This document shows, one piece after another, positions 14,601 to 29,200 of a DNA stretch of 64,000 bases. Source of the stretch: Fistularia commersonii (taxonomy: Eukaryota > Chordata > Actinopteri > Syngnathiformes > Fistulariidae); contig JBBMNZ010000031.1 of assembly GCA_037954325.1 (NCBI GenBank), positions 898,001 through 962,000 on the forward strand. The letters are read 5' to 3'. The notes under the pieces were generated by a model. The model saw nothing but the letters and a program-made list of their open reading frames with translations. It was not told the DNA's origin and made no database searches. Position 1 is the first letter of the stretch. Each line of letters begins with the position of its first letter. Position numbers and translations under genes: made by a program.

Positions 14601-17600
14601 AACATATTTCAACAGCAGACACCAGCTTGATGAAATTCAAAAGTTATTGCTACTCCTAATCAAAAACACTCCAACTCGATGAGATAAGCGCTTTTTGACC
14701 CTATGGCTATATCTTTCAAACTTGTTGCTGGATAACACTGAATTTGACTTATATTGTGCAGAATCATGTCCTATAACAACATATTTCAAAAGCAGAAACC
14801 AGCTTGATGAAATTCAAAAGTTATGATCACTCCTAATCAAAAACGCTTCAACTCGGTGAGATAAGCACTTTTTGAACGAAAGGCTATATCTTTCAAACTT
14901 GTTGCTTGTTTACACTGAATTTGACTTATATTGTGCAGAATCATGTCCTAAACAACATATTTCAACGGCAGAAACCAGCTTGATGAAATTCAAAAGTTAT
15001 TGCCACTCCTAATCAAAAACGCTTCAACTCGGTGAGATAAGCACTTTTTGAACGAATGGCTATATCTTGTGAACCTGTGAAGGGATTACACTATATTTGA
15101 CATATATTGCGCAGAATCATGTCCTAAACAACATATTTCAACGGCAGAAACCAGCTTGATGAAATTCAAAAGTTATATCCACTCCTAATCAAAAACGCTC
15201 CAACTCGATGAGATAAGCTCTTTTTGACCCTATGGCTATATCGTTTAAACTTGTAGCTGGATTACACTGAATTTGACTTATATTGTGCAGGATCATGGCC
15301 TAAACAACATATTTCAACAGCAGAAACCAGCTTGATGAAATTCAAAAGTTATTGCCACTCCTAATCAAAAACGCTCCAACTCGATAAGATAATCCCTTTT
15401 TGACCCTAAGGTTATATCTTTCAAATTTGTTGCTGGATTACACTGAATTTGACTTATGTTGTGCAAAATCATGTCCTAAACAACATATTTCAACAGCAGA
15501 AACAAGCTTGATGAAATTCAAAAGTTATTGCCACTCCTAATCAAAAACGCTCCTACTCGATGAGATAAGCGCTTTTTGACCCTATGGCTGAATCTTTCAA
15601 ACTTGTTGCTGGATAACACTGAAATTGACATATATTGTGCAGAATCATGTCCTAAAAAACATATTTCAACAGCAGAAACCAGCTTGATGAAATTCAGAAG
15701 TTATTGCCATTCCTAATCAAAAACGCTCGAACACGATGAGATAAGCACTTTTTGAACGAATGGCTATATCTTTCAAACTTGTTGCTGGATTACACTGAAT
15801 TTGACTTACATTGTGCAAAACCATGTCCTAAACAGCATATTTCAACAGCAGAAACCTGCTTGATGAAATTCAAAAGTTATTTCCACTCCTAATCAAAAAC
15901 GCTTCAACTCGGTGAGATAAGCACTTTTTGAACGAATGGCCATATCTTGTGAACCTGTGAAGGGATTACACTAAATTTGACATATATTGTGAAGAATCAT
16001 GCCCTAAACAACATATTTCAACAGCAGACACCAGCTTGATGAAATTCAAAAGTTATTGCTACTCCTAATCAAAAACACTCCAACTCGATGAGATAAGCGC
16101 TTTTTGACCCTATGGCTATATCTTTCAAACTTGTTGCTGGATAACACTGAATTTGACTTATATTGTGCAGAATCATGTCCTAAACAACATATTTCAAAAG
16201 CAGAAACCAGCTTGATGAAATTCAAAAGTTATTTCCACTCCTAATCAAAAACGATTCAACTCGATGAGATAAGCACTTTTTGAACGAATGAACATATCAT
16301 GTGAACCTGTGAAGGGATTACACTAAATTTGACATATATTGTGCAGAATCATGTCCTAAACAACATATTTCAACGGCAGACACCAGCTTGATGAAATTCA
16401 AAAGTTATTGCCACTCCTAATCAAAAACACTATAACTCGATGAGATAAGCGCTTTTTGACCCTATGGCTATATCTTTCAAACTTCTTGCTGGATAACATT
16501 GAATTTGACTTATATTGTGCAGAATCATGTCCTAAAACAACATATTTCAACGGCAGAAACCAGCTTGATGAAATTCAAAAGTTATGATCACTCCTAATCA
16601 AAAACGCTTCAACTCGGTGAGATAAGCACTTTTTAAACGAATGGCTATATCTTGTGAACCTGTGGAGGGATTACACTAACTTTGACATATATTGTGCAGA
16701 ATCATGTCCTAAACAACATGTTTCAACAGCAGAAACCAGCTTGATGAAATTCAAAAGTTATTGCCACTCCTAATCAAAAACGCGGCAATTCGATGTGAAA
16801 AGCGCTTTTTGACCCTATGGTTATATATTTTAAACATGTAGCTGGATTAAACTGAATTTGACTTATATTGTGCAAAATCATGTCCTAAACAACATATTTC
16901 AACAACAGAAACCAGCTTGATGAAATTCAAAAGTTATTGCCACTCCTAATCAAAAACGCTCCAACTCGATGAGATAAGCACTTTTTGAGCGAATGGCTAT
17001 ATCTTTCAAACTTTTTGCTGGATTACACTGAATTTGACTTATATCGTGTAGAATCATGTCCTAAACAACATATTTCAACAGCAGAAACCAGCTTGATGAA
17101 ATTCAAAAGTTATTTCCACTCCTGATCAAAAACGCTTCAACTCGTGAGATAAGCAGTTTTTGAACAAATGGCCATATCTTGTGAACATGTGAAGGGATTA
17201 CACAACATTTGACATATATTGTGCAAAATCATGTCCTAAACAACATATTTCAACAGCAAAAACCAGCTTGATGAAATTCAAAAGTTATTGCCACTCCTAA
17301 TCAAAAACGCTCCAACTCAGTGAGATAAGCACTTTTTGAACGAATGGCTATATCCTGTGAACCTGTGAAGGGATTACACTATATTTGACATATATTGCGC
17401 AGAATTATGTCCTAAACAACATATTTCAACGGCAGAAACCAGCTTGATGAAATTCAAAAGTTATATCCACTCCTAATCAAAAACGCTCAGACTCGATGAG
17501 ATAAGCTCTTTTTGACCCTATGGCTATATCGTTTAAACTTGTAGCTGGATTACACTGAATTTGACTTCTATTGTCTAAGATCATGGCCTAAACAACATAT

Positions 17601-17909
17601 TTCAACAGCAGAAACCAGCTTGATGAAATTCAAAAGTTATTGCCACTCCTAATCAAAAACGCTCCAACTCGATAAGATAAGCCCTTTTTGAACCTATGGT
17701 TATATCTTTCAAACTTGTTGCTGGATTACACTGAATTTGACTTATATTGTGCAGAATCATGTCCTAAACAACATATTTCAACGGCAGAAACCAGCTTGAT
17801 GAAATTCAAAAGTTATTGCCACTCCTAATCAAAAACGCTCCAACTCAATGAGATAAGCGCTTTTTGACCCTATGGCCATATCTTTTAAACATGTATCTGG
17901 ATTACACTG
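11518..17909 (+). repeat. Long duplicated satellite block, copy 2 (6.4 kb)
   Basis: Counterpart of 1135-8405, shorter by about 880 bp, exactly the five monomers accounted for by a 3-monomer and a 2-monomer difference. Homology ends near 17909, where copy 2 passes into 'actgaaattgacatatatag' while copy 1 continues 'actaaatttgac'. The missing pair of monomers lies near 14910, where 'gttgcttgtttacac' runs straight into a class B context. The whole-monomer steps indicate unequal exchange, not random deletion. Confidence 0.82.
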
Positions 17910-18839
17910 AAATTGACATATATAGTGCAGAATCATGTCCTAAACAACATATTTCAACAGCAGAAACCAACTTGATGAAATTCAAAAGTTATGATCACTC
18001 CTAATCAAAAACGCTTCAACTTGGTGAGATAAGCACTTTTTGAACGAATGGCTATATCTTTCAAACTTGTTGCTGGATTACACTGAAATTGACATATATA
18101 GTGCAAAATCATGTCCTAAACAACATATTTCAACAGCAGAAACCAGCTTGATGAAATTCAAAAGTTATTTCCACTCCTAATCAAAAACGCTTCAACTCGG
18201 TGAGATAAGCACTTTTTGAACGAATGGCCATATCTTGTGAACCTGTGAAGGGATTACACTAAATTTAACATAAATTGTGCTGAATCATGTCCTAAACAAC
18301 ATATTTCAACGGCAGAAACCAGCTTGATGAAATTCAAAAAGTTATTGCCACTCCTAATCAAAAACGCTCGAACCCGATGAGATAAGCACTTTTTGAACGA
18401 ATGGCTATATCTTTCAAACTTGTAGCTGGATTACACTGAATTTGACTTACATTGTGCAAAATCATGTCCTAAACAACATATTTCAACAGCAGAAACCAGC
18501 TTGATGAAATTCAACAGTAATTATCACTCCTAATCAAAAACGCTTCAACTCGGTGAGATAAGCACTTTTTGAACAAATGGCTATATCTTTCAAACTTGTT
18601 GCTGGATTACACTGAATTTGACTTATGTTGTGCAAAATAATTTCCTAAACAACATATTTCAACAGCAGAAACCAGCTTGCTGAAATTCAAAAGTTATTAT
18701 CACTCCTAATCAAAAACGCTTCAACTCGGTGAGATAAGCAGTTTTTGAACGAATGGCCATATCTTGTGAACCTGTGAAGGGATTACACTAAATTTGACAT
18801 ATATTGTGCAGAATCATGTCCTAAACAACATATTTCAAC
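17910..18839 (+). repeat. Satellite linker between duplicated blocks
   Basis: About five monomers with variants such as 'ggtgagataagcag', 'caacagtaattatc' and 'gtgcaaaataatttcc' that I did not find duplicated next to them. One monomer has a single extra A in 'attcaaaaagttattg' near 18335. Nothing but satellite is visible. Confidence 0.85.
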
Positions 18840-21790
18840 GGCAGAAACCAGCTTGATGAAATTCAAAAGTTATTGCCACTCCTAATCAAAAACGCTTCAA
18901 CTCGGTGAGATAAGCACTTTTTGAACGAATGGCTATATCTTGTGAACCTGTGAAGGGATTACACTAAATTTAACATATATTGTGCAGAATCATGTCCTAA
19001 ACAACATATTTCAACGGCAGAAACCAGCTTGACGAAATTCAAAAGTTATTACCACTCCTAATCAAAAACGCTCGAACCCGATGAGATAAGCACTTTTTGA
19101 ACGAATGGCTATATATTTCAAACCTTAGCTGGATAACACTGAATTTGACTTACATTGTGCAAAATCATGTCCTAAACAACATATTTCAACAGCAGAAACC
19201 AGCTTGATGAAATTCAAAAGTTATTGCCACTCCTAATCAAAAACGCTTCAACTCGCTGAGATAAGCACTTTTTGAACGAATGGCCAAATCTTGTGAACCT
19301 GTGAAGGGATTACACTAAATTTAACATATATTGTGCAGAATCATGTCCTAAACAACATATTTCAACGGCAGAAACCAGCTTGATGAAATTCAAAAGTTAT
19401 TGCCACTCCTAATCAAAAACGCTTCAACTCGGTGAGATAAGCACTTTTTGAACGAATGGCTATATCTTGTGAACCTGTGAAGGGATTACACTAAATTTAA
19501 CATATATTGTGCAGAATCATGTCCTAAACAACACATTTCAACGGCAGACACCAGCTTGATGAAATTCAAAAGTTATATCCATTCCTAATCAAAAACGCTC
19601 CAACTCGATGAAATAAGCCCTTTTTGACCCTATGGCTATATCGTTTAAACTTGTAGCTGGATTACACTGAATTTGAATTATATTGTGCAGAATCATGTCC
19701 TAAACAACATATTTCAACAGCAGAAACCAGCTTGATAAAATTCAAAAGTTATTTCCACTCCTAATCAAAAACGCTTCAACTCGGTGAGATAAGCAGTTTT
19801 TGAACGAATGGCCATATCTTGTGAACCTGTGAAGGGATTACACTAAATTTGACATATATCGTGCAGAATCATGTCCTAAACAACATATTTCAACGGCAGA
19901 AACCAGCTTGATGAAATTCAAAAGTTATTGCCACTCCTAATCAAAAACGCTCCAACTCAATGAGATAAGCGCTTTTTGACCCTATGGCCATATCTTTTAA
20001 ACTTGTATCTGGATTACAATAAATTTGACTTATATTGTGCAGAATCATGTCCTAAACATCATATTTCAACAGCAGAAACAAGCTTGATGAAATTCAAAAG
20101 TTATTGCCACTCCTAATCAAAAACGCTCCAACTCGATGAGATAAGCTCTTTTTGACCCTATGGCTATATCGTTTAAACTTGTAGCTGGATTACACTGAAT
20201 TTGACATATATTGTGCAGGATCATGGCCTAAACAACATATTTCAACGGCAGAAACCAGCTTGATGAAATTCAAAAGTTATTGCCACTCCTAATCAAAAAC
20301 GCTTCAACTCGGTGAGATAAGCACTTTTTGAACGAATGGCTATATCTTGTGAACCTGTGAAGGGATTACACTAAATTTGACATATATCGTGCAGAATCAT
20401 GTCCTAAACAACATATTTCAACGGCAGAAACCAGCTTGATGAAATTCAAAAGTTATTGCCACTCCTAATCAAAAACGCTTCAACTCGGTGAGATAAGCAC
20501 TTTTTGAACGAATGGCTATATCTTGTGAACCTGTGAAGGGATTACACTAAATTTAACATATATTGTGCAGAATCATGTCCTAAACAACATATTTCAACGG
20601 CAGAAACCAGCTTGACGAAATTCAAAACTTATTACCACTCCTAATCAAAAACGCTCGAACCCGATGAGATAAGCACTTTTTGAACGAATGGCTATATATT
20701 TCAAACCTTAGCTGGATAACACTGAATTTGACTTACATTGTGCAAAATCATGTCCTAAACAACATATTTCAACAGCAGAAACCAGCTTGATGAAATTCAA
20801 AAGTTATTGCCACTCCTAATCAAAAACGCTTCAACTCGCTGAGATAAGCACTTTTTGAACGAATGGCCAAATCTTGTGAACCTGTGAAGGGATTACACTA
20901 AATTTAACATATATTGTGCAGAATCATGTCCTAAACAACATATTTCAACGGCAGAAACCAGCTTGATGAAATTCAAAAGTTATTGCCACTCCTAATCAAA
21001 AACGCTTCAACTCGGTGAGATAAGCACTTTTTGAACGAATGGCTATATCTTGTGAACCTGTGAAGGAATTACACTAAATTTAACATATATTGTGCAGAAT
21101 CATGTCCTAAACAACACATTTCAACGGCAGACACCAGCTTGATGAAATTCAAAAGTTATATCCATTCCTAATCAAAAACGCTCCAACTCGATGAAATAAG
21201 CCCTTTTTGACCCTATGGCTATATCGTTTAAACTTGTAGCTGGATTACACTGAATTTGAATTATATTGTGCAGAATCATGTCCTAAACAACATATTTCAA
21301 CAGCAGAAACCAGCTTGATAAAATTCAAAAGTTATTTCCACTCCTAATCAAAAACGCTTCAACTCGGTGAGATAAGCAGTTTTTGAACGAATGGCCATAT
21401 CTTGTGAACCTGTGAAGGGATTACACTAAATTTGACATATATCGTGCAGAATCATGTCCTAAACAACATATTTCAACGGCAGAAACCAGCTTGATGAAAT
21501 TCAAAAGTTATTGCCACTCCTAATCAAAAACGCTCCAACTCAATGAGATAAGCGCTTTTTGACCCTATGGCCATATCTTTTAAACATGTATCTGGATTAC
21601 AATAAATTTGACTTATATTGTGCAGAATCATGTCCTAAACATCATATTTCAACAGCAGAAACAAGCTTGATGAAATTCAAAAGTTATTGCCACTCCTAAT
21701 CAAAAACGCTCCAACTCGATGAGATAAGCTCTTTTTGACCCTATGGCTATATCGTTTAAACTTGTAGCTGGATTACACTGAATTTGACTT
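18840..21790 (+). repeat. 9-monomer tandem duplication in satellite
   Basis: The variant 'ttgacgaaattc' (usual 'ttgatgaaattc') is at 19031 and 20614, and 'ggattacaataaatttg' is at 20011 and 21594; both pairs are 1583 bp apart, 9 monomers minus 1 bp. Each copy also contains the short variant 'tcaaaccttagctggataac', which lacks a few bases relative to 'tcaaacttgttgctggatta'. The two copies differ by only scattered single bases, so this duplication is recent relative to average monomer divergence. Confidence 0.82.
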
Positions 21791-24700
21791 ATATTGTGCA
21801 GGATCATGGCCTAAACAACATATTTCAACAGCAGAAACCAGCTTGATGAAATTCAAAAGTTATTGCCACTCCTAATCAAAAACGCTCCAACTCGATGAGA
21901 TAAGCCATTTTTGACCCTATGGTTATATCTTTCAAACTTGTTGCTGGATTACACTGAATTTGACTTATATTGTGCAGAATCATGTCCTAAACAACATATT
22001 TCAACAGCAGAAACCAGCTTGATGAAATTCAAAAGTTTTTGCCACTCCTAATCAAAAACGCTCCAACTCAATGAGATAAGTGCTTTTTGACCCTATGGCC
22101 ATATCTTTTAAACATGTATCTGGATTACACTAAATTTGACTTATATTGTGCAGAATCATGTCCTAAACATCATATTTCAACAGCAGAAACAAGCTTGATG
22201 AAATTCAAAAGTTATTGCCACTCCTAATCAAAAACGCTCCTACTCGATGAGATAAGCGCTTTTTGACCCTATGGCTGAATCTTTCAAACTTGTTGCTGGA
22301 TAACACTGAAATTGACATATATTGTGCAGAATCATGTCCTAAACAACATATTTCAACAGCAGAAACCAGCTTGATGAAATTCAACAGTTATTATCACTCC
22401 TAATCAAAAACGCTTCAACTCGGTGAGATAAGCACTTTTTGAACAAATGGCTATATCTTTCAAACTTGTTGCTGGATTACAGTGAATTTGACTTATGTTG
22501 TGCAAAATCATGTCCTAAACAACATATTTCAACGGCAGAAACCAGCTTGATGAAATTCAAAAGTTATTTCCACTCCTAATCAAAAACGCTTCAACTCGGT
22601 GAGATAAGCACTTTTTGAACGAATGGCCATATCTTGTGAACCTGTGAAGGGATTACACTAAATTTAACATATATTGTGCAGAATCATGTCCTAAACAATA
22701 TATTTCAACGGCAGAAACCAGCTTGATGAAATTCAAAAGTTATTGCCACTCCTAATCAAAAACGCTTCAACTCGGTGAGATAAGAACTTTTTGAACGAAT
22801 GGCTATATCTTGTGAACCTGTGAAGGGATTACACTATATTTGACATATATTGCGCAGAATCATGTCCTAAAAAACACATTTCAACGGCAGACACCAGCTT
22901 GATGAAATTCAAAAGTTATATCCATTCCTAATCAAAAACGCTCCAACTCGATGAAATAAGCCCTTTTTGACCCTATGGCTATATCGTTTAAACTTGTCGC
23001 TGGATTACACTGAATTTGAATTATATTGTGCAGAATCATGTCCTAAACAACATATTTCAACAGCAGAAACCAGCTTGATAAAATTCAAAAGTTATTTCCA
23101 CTCCTAATCAAAAACGCTCCAACTCGATGAGATAAGCTCTTTTTGACCCTATGGCTATATCGTTTAAACTTGTAGCTGGATTACACTGAATTTGACTTAT
23201 ATTGTGCAGGATCATGGCCTAAACAACATATTTCAACAGCAGAAACCAGCTTGATGAAATTCAAAAGTTATTGCCACTCCTAATCAAAAACGCTCCAACT
23301 CGATGAGATAAGCCCTTTTTGACCCTATGGTTATATCTTTCAAACTTGTTGCTGGATTACACTGAATTTGACTTGTATTGTGCAGAATCATGTCCTAAAC
23401 AACACATTTCAACAGCAGAAACCAGCTTGATGAAATTCAAAAGTTTTTTCCACTCCTAATCAAAAACGCTCCAACTCAATGAGATAAGCGCTTTTTGACC
23501 CTATGGCCATATCTTTTAAACATGTATCTGGATTACACTAAATTTGACTTATATTGTGCAGAATCATGTCCTAAACATCATATTTCAACAGCAGAAACAA
23601 GCTTGATGAAATTCAAAAGTTATTGCCACTCCTAATCAAAAACGCTCCTACTCGATGAGATAAGCGCTTTTTGACCCTATGGCTGAATCTTTCAAACTTG
23701 TTGCTGGATAACACTGAAATTGACATATATTGTGCATAATCATGTCCTAAACAACATATTTCAACAGCAGAAACCAACTTGATGAAATTCAAAAGTTATT
23801 ATCACTCCTAATCAAAAACGCTTCAACTCGGTGAGATAAGCACTTTTTGAACAAATGGCTATATCTTTCAAACTTGTCGCTGGATTACACTGAATTTGAC
23901 TTATGTGGTGCAAAATCATGTCCTAAACAACATATTTCAACAGCAGAAACCAGCTTGATGAAATTCAAAAGTTATTGCCACTCCTAATCAAAAACGCTCC
24001 AACTCAATGAGATAAGCGCTTTTTGACCCTATGGCCATATCATTTAAACATGTATCTGGATTACACTAAATTTGACTTATATTGTGCAGAATCATGTCCT
24101 AAACATCATATTTCAACAGCAGAAACAAGCTTGATGAAATTCAAAAGTTATTGCCACTCCTAATCAAAAACGCTCCAACTCGATGAGATAAGCTCTTTTT
24201 GACCCTATGGCTATATCGTTTAAACTTGTAGCTGGATTACACTGAATTTGACTTATATTGTGCAGGATCATGGCCTAAACAACATATTTCAACAGCAGAA
24301 ACCAGCTTGATGAAATTCAAAAGTTATTGCCACTCCTAATCAAAAACGCTCCAACTCGATGAGATAAGCCATTTTTGACCCTATGGTTATATCTTTCAAA
24401 CTTGTTGCTGGATTACACTGAATTTGACTTATATTGTGCAGAATCATGTCCTAAACAACATATTTCAACAGCAGAAACCAGCTTGATGAAATTCAAAAGT
24501 TTTTGCCACTCCTAATCAAAAACGCTCCAACTCAATGAGATAAGCGCTTTTTGACCCTATGGCCATATCTTTTAAACATGTATCTGGATTACACTAAATT
24601 TGACTTATATTGTGCAGAATCATGTCCTAAACATCATATTTCAACAGCAGAAACAAGCTTGATGAAATTCAAAAGTTATTGCCACTCCTAATCAAAAACG

Positions 24701-26250
24701 CTCCTACTCGATGAGATAAGCGCTTTTTGACCCTATGGCTGAATCTTTCAAACTTGTTGCTGGATAACACTGAAATTGACATATATTGTGCAGAATCATG
24801 TCCTAAACAACATATTTCAACAGCAGAAACCAGCTTGATGAAATTCAACAGTTATTATCACTCCTAATCAAAAACGCTTCAACTCGGTGAGATAAGCACT
24901 TTTTGAACAAATGGCTATATCTTTCAAACTTGTTGCTGGATTACAGTGAATTTGACTTATGTTGTGCAAAATCATGTCCTAAACAACATATTTCAACGGC
25001 AGAAACCAGCTTGATGAAATTCAAAAGTTATTTCCACTCCTAATCAAAAACGCTTCAACTCGGTGAGATAAGCACTTTTTGAACGAATGGCCATATCTTG
25101 TGAACCTGTGAAGGGATTACACTAAATTTAACATATATTGTGCAGAATCATGTCCTAAACAATATATTTCAACGGCAGAAACCAGCTTGATGAAATTCAA
25201 AAGTTATTGCCACTCCTAATCAAAAACGCTTCAACTCGGTGAGATAAGAACTTTTTGAACGAATGGCTATATCTTGTGAACCTGTGAAGGGATTACACTA
25301 TATTTGACATATATTGCGCAGAATCATGTCCTAAAAAACACATTTCAACGGCAGACACCAGCTTGATGAAATTCAAAAGTTATATCCATTCCTAATCAAA
25401 AACGCTCCAACTCGATGAAATAAGCCCTTTTTGACCCTATGGCTATATCGTTTAAACTTGTCGCTGGATTACACTGAATTTGAATTATATTGTGCAGAAT
25501 CATGTCCTAAACAACATATTTCACCAGCAGAAACCAGCTTGATAAAATTCAAAAGTTATTTCCACTCCTAATCAAAAACGCTCCAACTCGATGAGATAAG
25601 CCCTTTTTGACCCTATGGTTATATCTTTCAAACTTGTTGCTGGATTACACTGAATTTGACTTGTATTGTGCAGAATCATGTCCTAAACAACACATTTCAA
25701 CAGCAGAAACCAGCTTGATGAAATTCAAAAGTTTTTTCCACTCCTAATCAAAAACGCTCCAACTCAATGAGATAAGCGCTTTTTGACCCTATGGCCATAT
25801 CTTTTAAACATGTATCTGGATTACACTAAATTTGACTTATATTGTGCAGAATCATGTCCTAAACATCATATTTCAACAGCAGAAACAAGCTTGATGAAAT
25901 TCAAAAGTTATTGCCACTCCTAATCAAAAACGCTCCTACTCGATGAGATAAGCGCTTTTTGACCCTATGGCTGAATCTTTCAAACTTGTTGCTGGATAAC
26001 ACTGAAATTGACATATATTGTGCATAATCATGTCCTAAACAACATATTTCAACAGCAGAAACCAACTTGATGAAATTCAAAAGTTATTATCACTCCTAAT
26101 CAAAAACGCTTCAACTCGGTGAGATAAGCACTTTTTGAACAAATGGCTATATCTTTCAAACTTGTCGCTGGATTACACTGAATTTGACTTATGTTGTGCA
26201 AAATCATGTCCTAAACAACATATTTCAACAGCAGAAACCAGCTTGATGAA
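21500..26250 (+). repeat. 14-monomer tandem duplication in satellite
   Basis: The marker 'tcaacagttattatc' is at 22381 and 24845, 2464 bp apart, exactly 14 monomers. A downstream marker, 'acttgtattgtgcag', is at 23371 and 25659, 2288 bp apart, exactly 13 monomers. The second copy therefore lost one monomer, the one with 'gataagctctttttgaccc' and 'caggatcatggcc' present at about 23120-23290. The last part of the second copy also forms the start of the 16-monomer duplication to the right. Confidence 0.82.
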
Positions 26251-29200
26251 ATTCAAAAGTTATTTCCACTCCTAATCAAAAACGCTTCAACTCGTGAGAT
26301 AAGCACTTTTTGAACGAATGGCCATATCTTGTGAACCTGTGAAGGGATTACACTAAATTTAACATATATTGTGCAGAATCATGTCCTAAACAACATATTT
26401 CAACGGCAGAAACCAGCTTGATGAAATTCAAAAGTTATTACCACTCCTAATCAAAAACGCTCGAACCCGATGAGATAAGCACTTTTTGAACGAATGGCTA
26501 TATATTTCAAACCTTAGCTGGATAACACTGAATTTGACTTACATTGTGCAAAATCATGTCCTAAACAACTTATTTCAACAGCAGAAACCAGCTTGATGAA
26601 ATTCAAAAGTTATTTCCACTCCTAATCAAAAACGCTTCAACTCGGTGAGATAAGCACTTTTTGAACGAATGGCCATATCTTGTGAACCTGTGAAGGGATT
26701 ACACTAAATTTAACATATATTGTGCAAAATCATGTCCTAAACAACATATTTCAACGGCAGAAACCAGCTTGATGAAATTCAAAAGTTATTGCCACTCCTA
26801 ATCAAAAACGCTTCAGCTCGGTGAGATAAGCACTTTTTGAACAAATGGCTATATCTTGTGAACCTGTGAAGGGATTACACTATATTTGACATACATTGCG
26901 CAGAATCATGTCCTAAACAACACATTTCAACGGCAGACACCAGCTTGATGAATTTCAAAAGTTATATCCATTCCTAATCAAAAACGCTCCAACTCGATGA
27001 TATAAGCCCTATTTGACCCTATGGCTATATTGTTTAAACTTGTAGCTGGATTACACTGAATTTGACTTATATTGTGCAGAATCATGTCCTAAACAACATA
27101 TTTCAACAGCAGAAACCAGCTTGATGAAATTCTAAAGTTATTGCCACTCCTAATCAAAAACGCTTCAACTCGGTCAGATAAGCACTTTTTGAACGAATGG
27201 CTATATCTTGTGAACCTCTAAAGGGATTTCACTGAATTTGACATATATTGTGCAGAATCATGTCCTAAACAACGTGTTTCAACAGCAGAAACCAGCTTGA
27301 TTAAATTCAAAAGTTATTGCCACTCCTAATCAAAAACGCTCCAACCCGATGAGATAAGCGCTTTTTGACCCTATGGCTATATCTTTTAAACTTGTAGCTG
27401 GATTACACTGAATTTGACTTATATTGTGCAGAATCATGTCCTAAACAACATATTTCAACAGCAGAAACCAGCTTGATGAAATTCAAATGTTATTATTACT
27501 CCTAATCAAAAACGCTTCAACTCGGTGAGATAAGAACTTTTTGAACGAATGGCTATATCTTGTGAACCTGTGAAGGGATTACACTATATTTGACATATAT
27601 TGCGCAGAATCATGTCCTAAAAAACACATTTCAACGGCAGACACCAGCTTGATGAAATTCAAAAGTTATATCCATTCCTAATCAAAAACGCTCCAACTCG
27701 ATGAAATAAGCCCTTTTTGACCCTATGGCTATATCGTTTAAACTTGTCGCTGGATTACACTGAATTTGAATTATATTGTGCAGAATCATGTCCTAAACAA
27801 CATATTTCAACAGCAGAAACCAGCTTGATAAAATTCAAAAGTTATTTCCACTCCTAATCAAAAACGCTTCAATTCGGTGAGATAAGCAGTTTTTGAACGA
27901 ATGGCCATATCTTGTGAACCTGTGAAGGGATTACACTAAATTTGACATATATTGTGCAGAATCATGTCCTAAACAACATATTTCAACGGCAGAAACCAGC
28001 TTGATGAAATTCAAAAGTTATTGCCACTCCTAATCAAAAACGCTTCAACTCGGTGAGATAAGCACTTTTTGAACGAATGGCTATATCTTGTGAACCTGTG
28101 AAGGGATTACACTATATTTGACATATATTGCGCAGAATCATGTCCTAAACAACATATTTCAACGGCAGAAACCAGCTTGATGAAATTCAAAAGTTATATC
28201 CACTCCTAATCAAAAACGCTCCAACTCGATGAGATAAGCTCTTTTTGACCCTATGGCTATATCGTTTAAAATTGTAGCTGGATTACACTGAATTTGACTT
28301 ATATTGTGCAGGATCATGGCCTAAACAACATATTTCAACAGCAGAATCCAGCTTGATGAAATTCAAAAGTTATTGCCACTCCTAATCAAAAACGCTCCAA
28401 CTCGATGAGATAAGCCCTTTTTGACCCTATGGTTATATCTTTCAAACTTGTTGCTGGATTACACTGAATTTGACTTATATTGTGCAGAATCATGTCCTAA
28501 ACAACACATTTCAACAGCAGAAACCAGCTTGATGAAATTCAAAAGTTATTTCCACTCCTAATCAAAAACGCTCCAACTCAATGAGATAAGCGCTTTTTGA
28601 CCCTATGGCCATATCTTTTAAACATGTATCTGGATTACACTAAATTTAACATATATTGTGCAGAATCATGTCCTAAACATCATATTTCAACAGCAGAAAC
28701 AAGCTTGATGAAATTCAAAAGTTATTGCCACTCCTAATCAAAAACGCTCCTACTCGATGAGATAAGCGCTTTTTGACCCTATGGCTGAATCTTTCAAACT
28801 TGTTGCTGGATAACACTGAAATTGACATATATTGTGCAGAATCATGTCCTAAACAACATATTTCAACAGCAGAAACCAACTTGATGAAATTCAAAAGTTA
28901 TTATCACTCCTAATCAAAAACGCTTCAACTCGGTGAGATAAGCACTTTTTGAACAAATGGCTATATCTTTCAAACTTGTCGCTGGATTACACTGAATTTG
29001 ACTTATGTTGTGCAAAATCATGTCCTAAACAACATATTTCAACAGCAGAAACCAGCTTGATGAAATTCAAAAGTTATTTCCACTCCTAATCAAAAACGCT
29101 TCAACTCGTGAGATAAGCACTTTTTGAACGAATGGCCATATCTTGTGAACCTGTGAAGGGATTACACTAAATTTAACATATATTGTGCAGAATCATGTCC

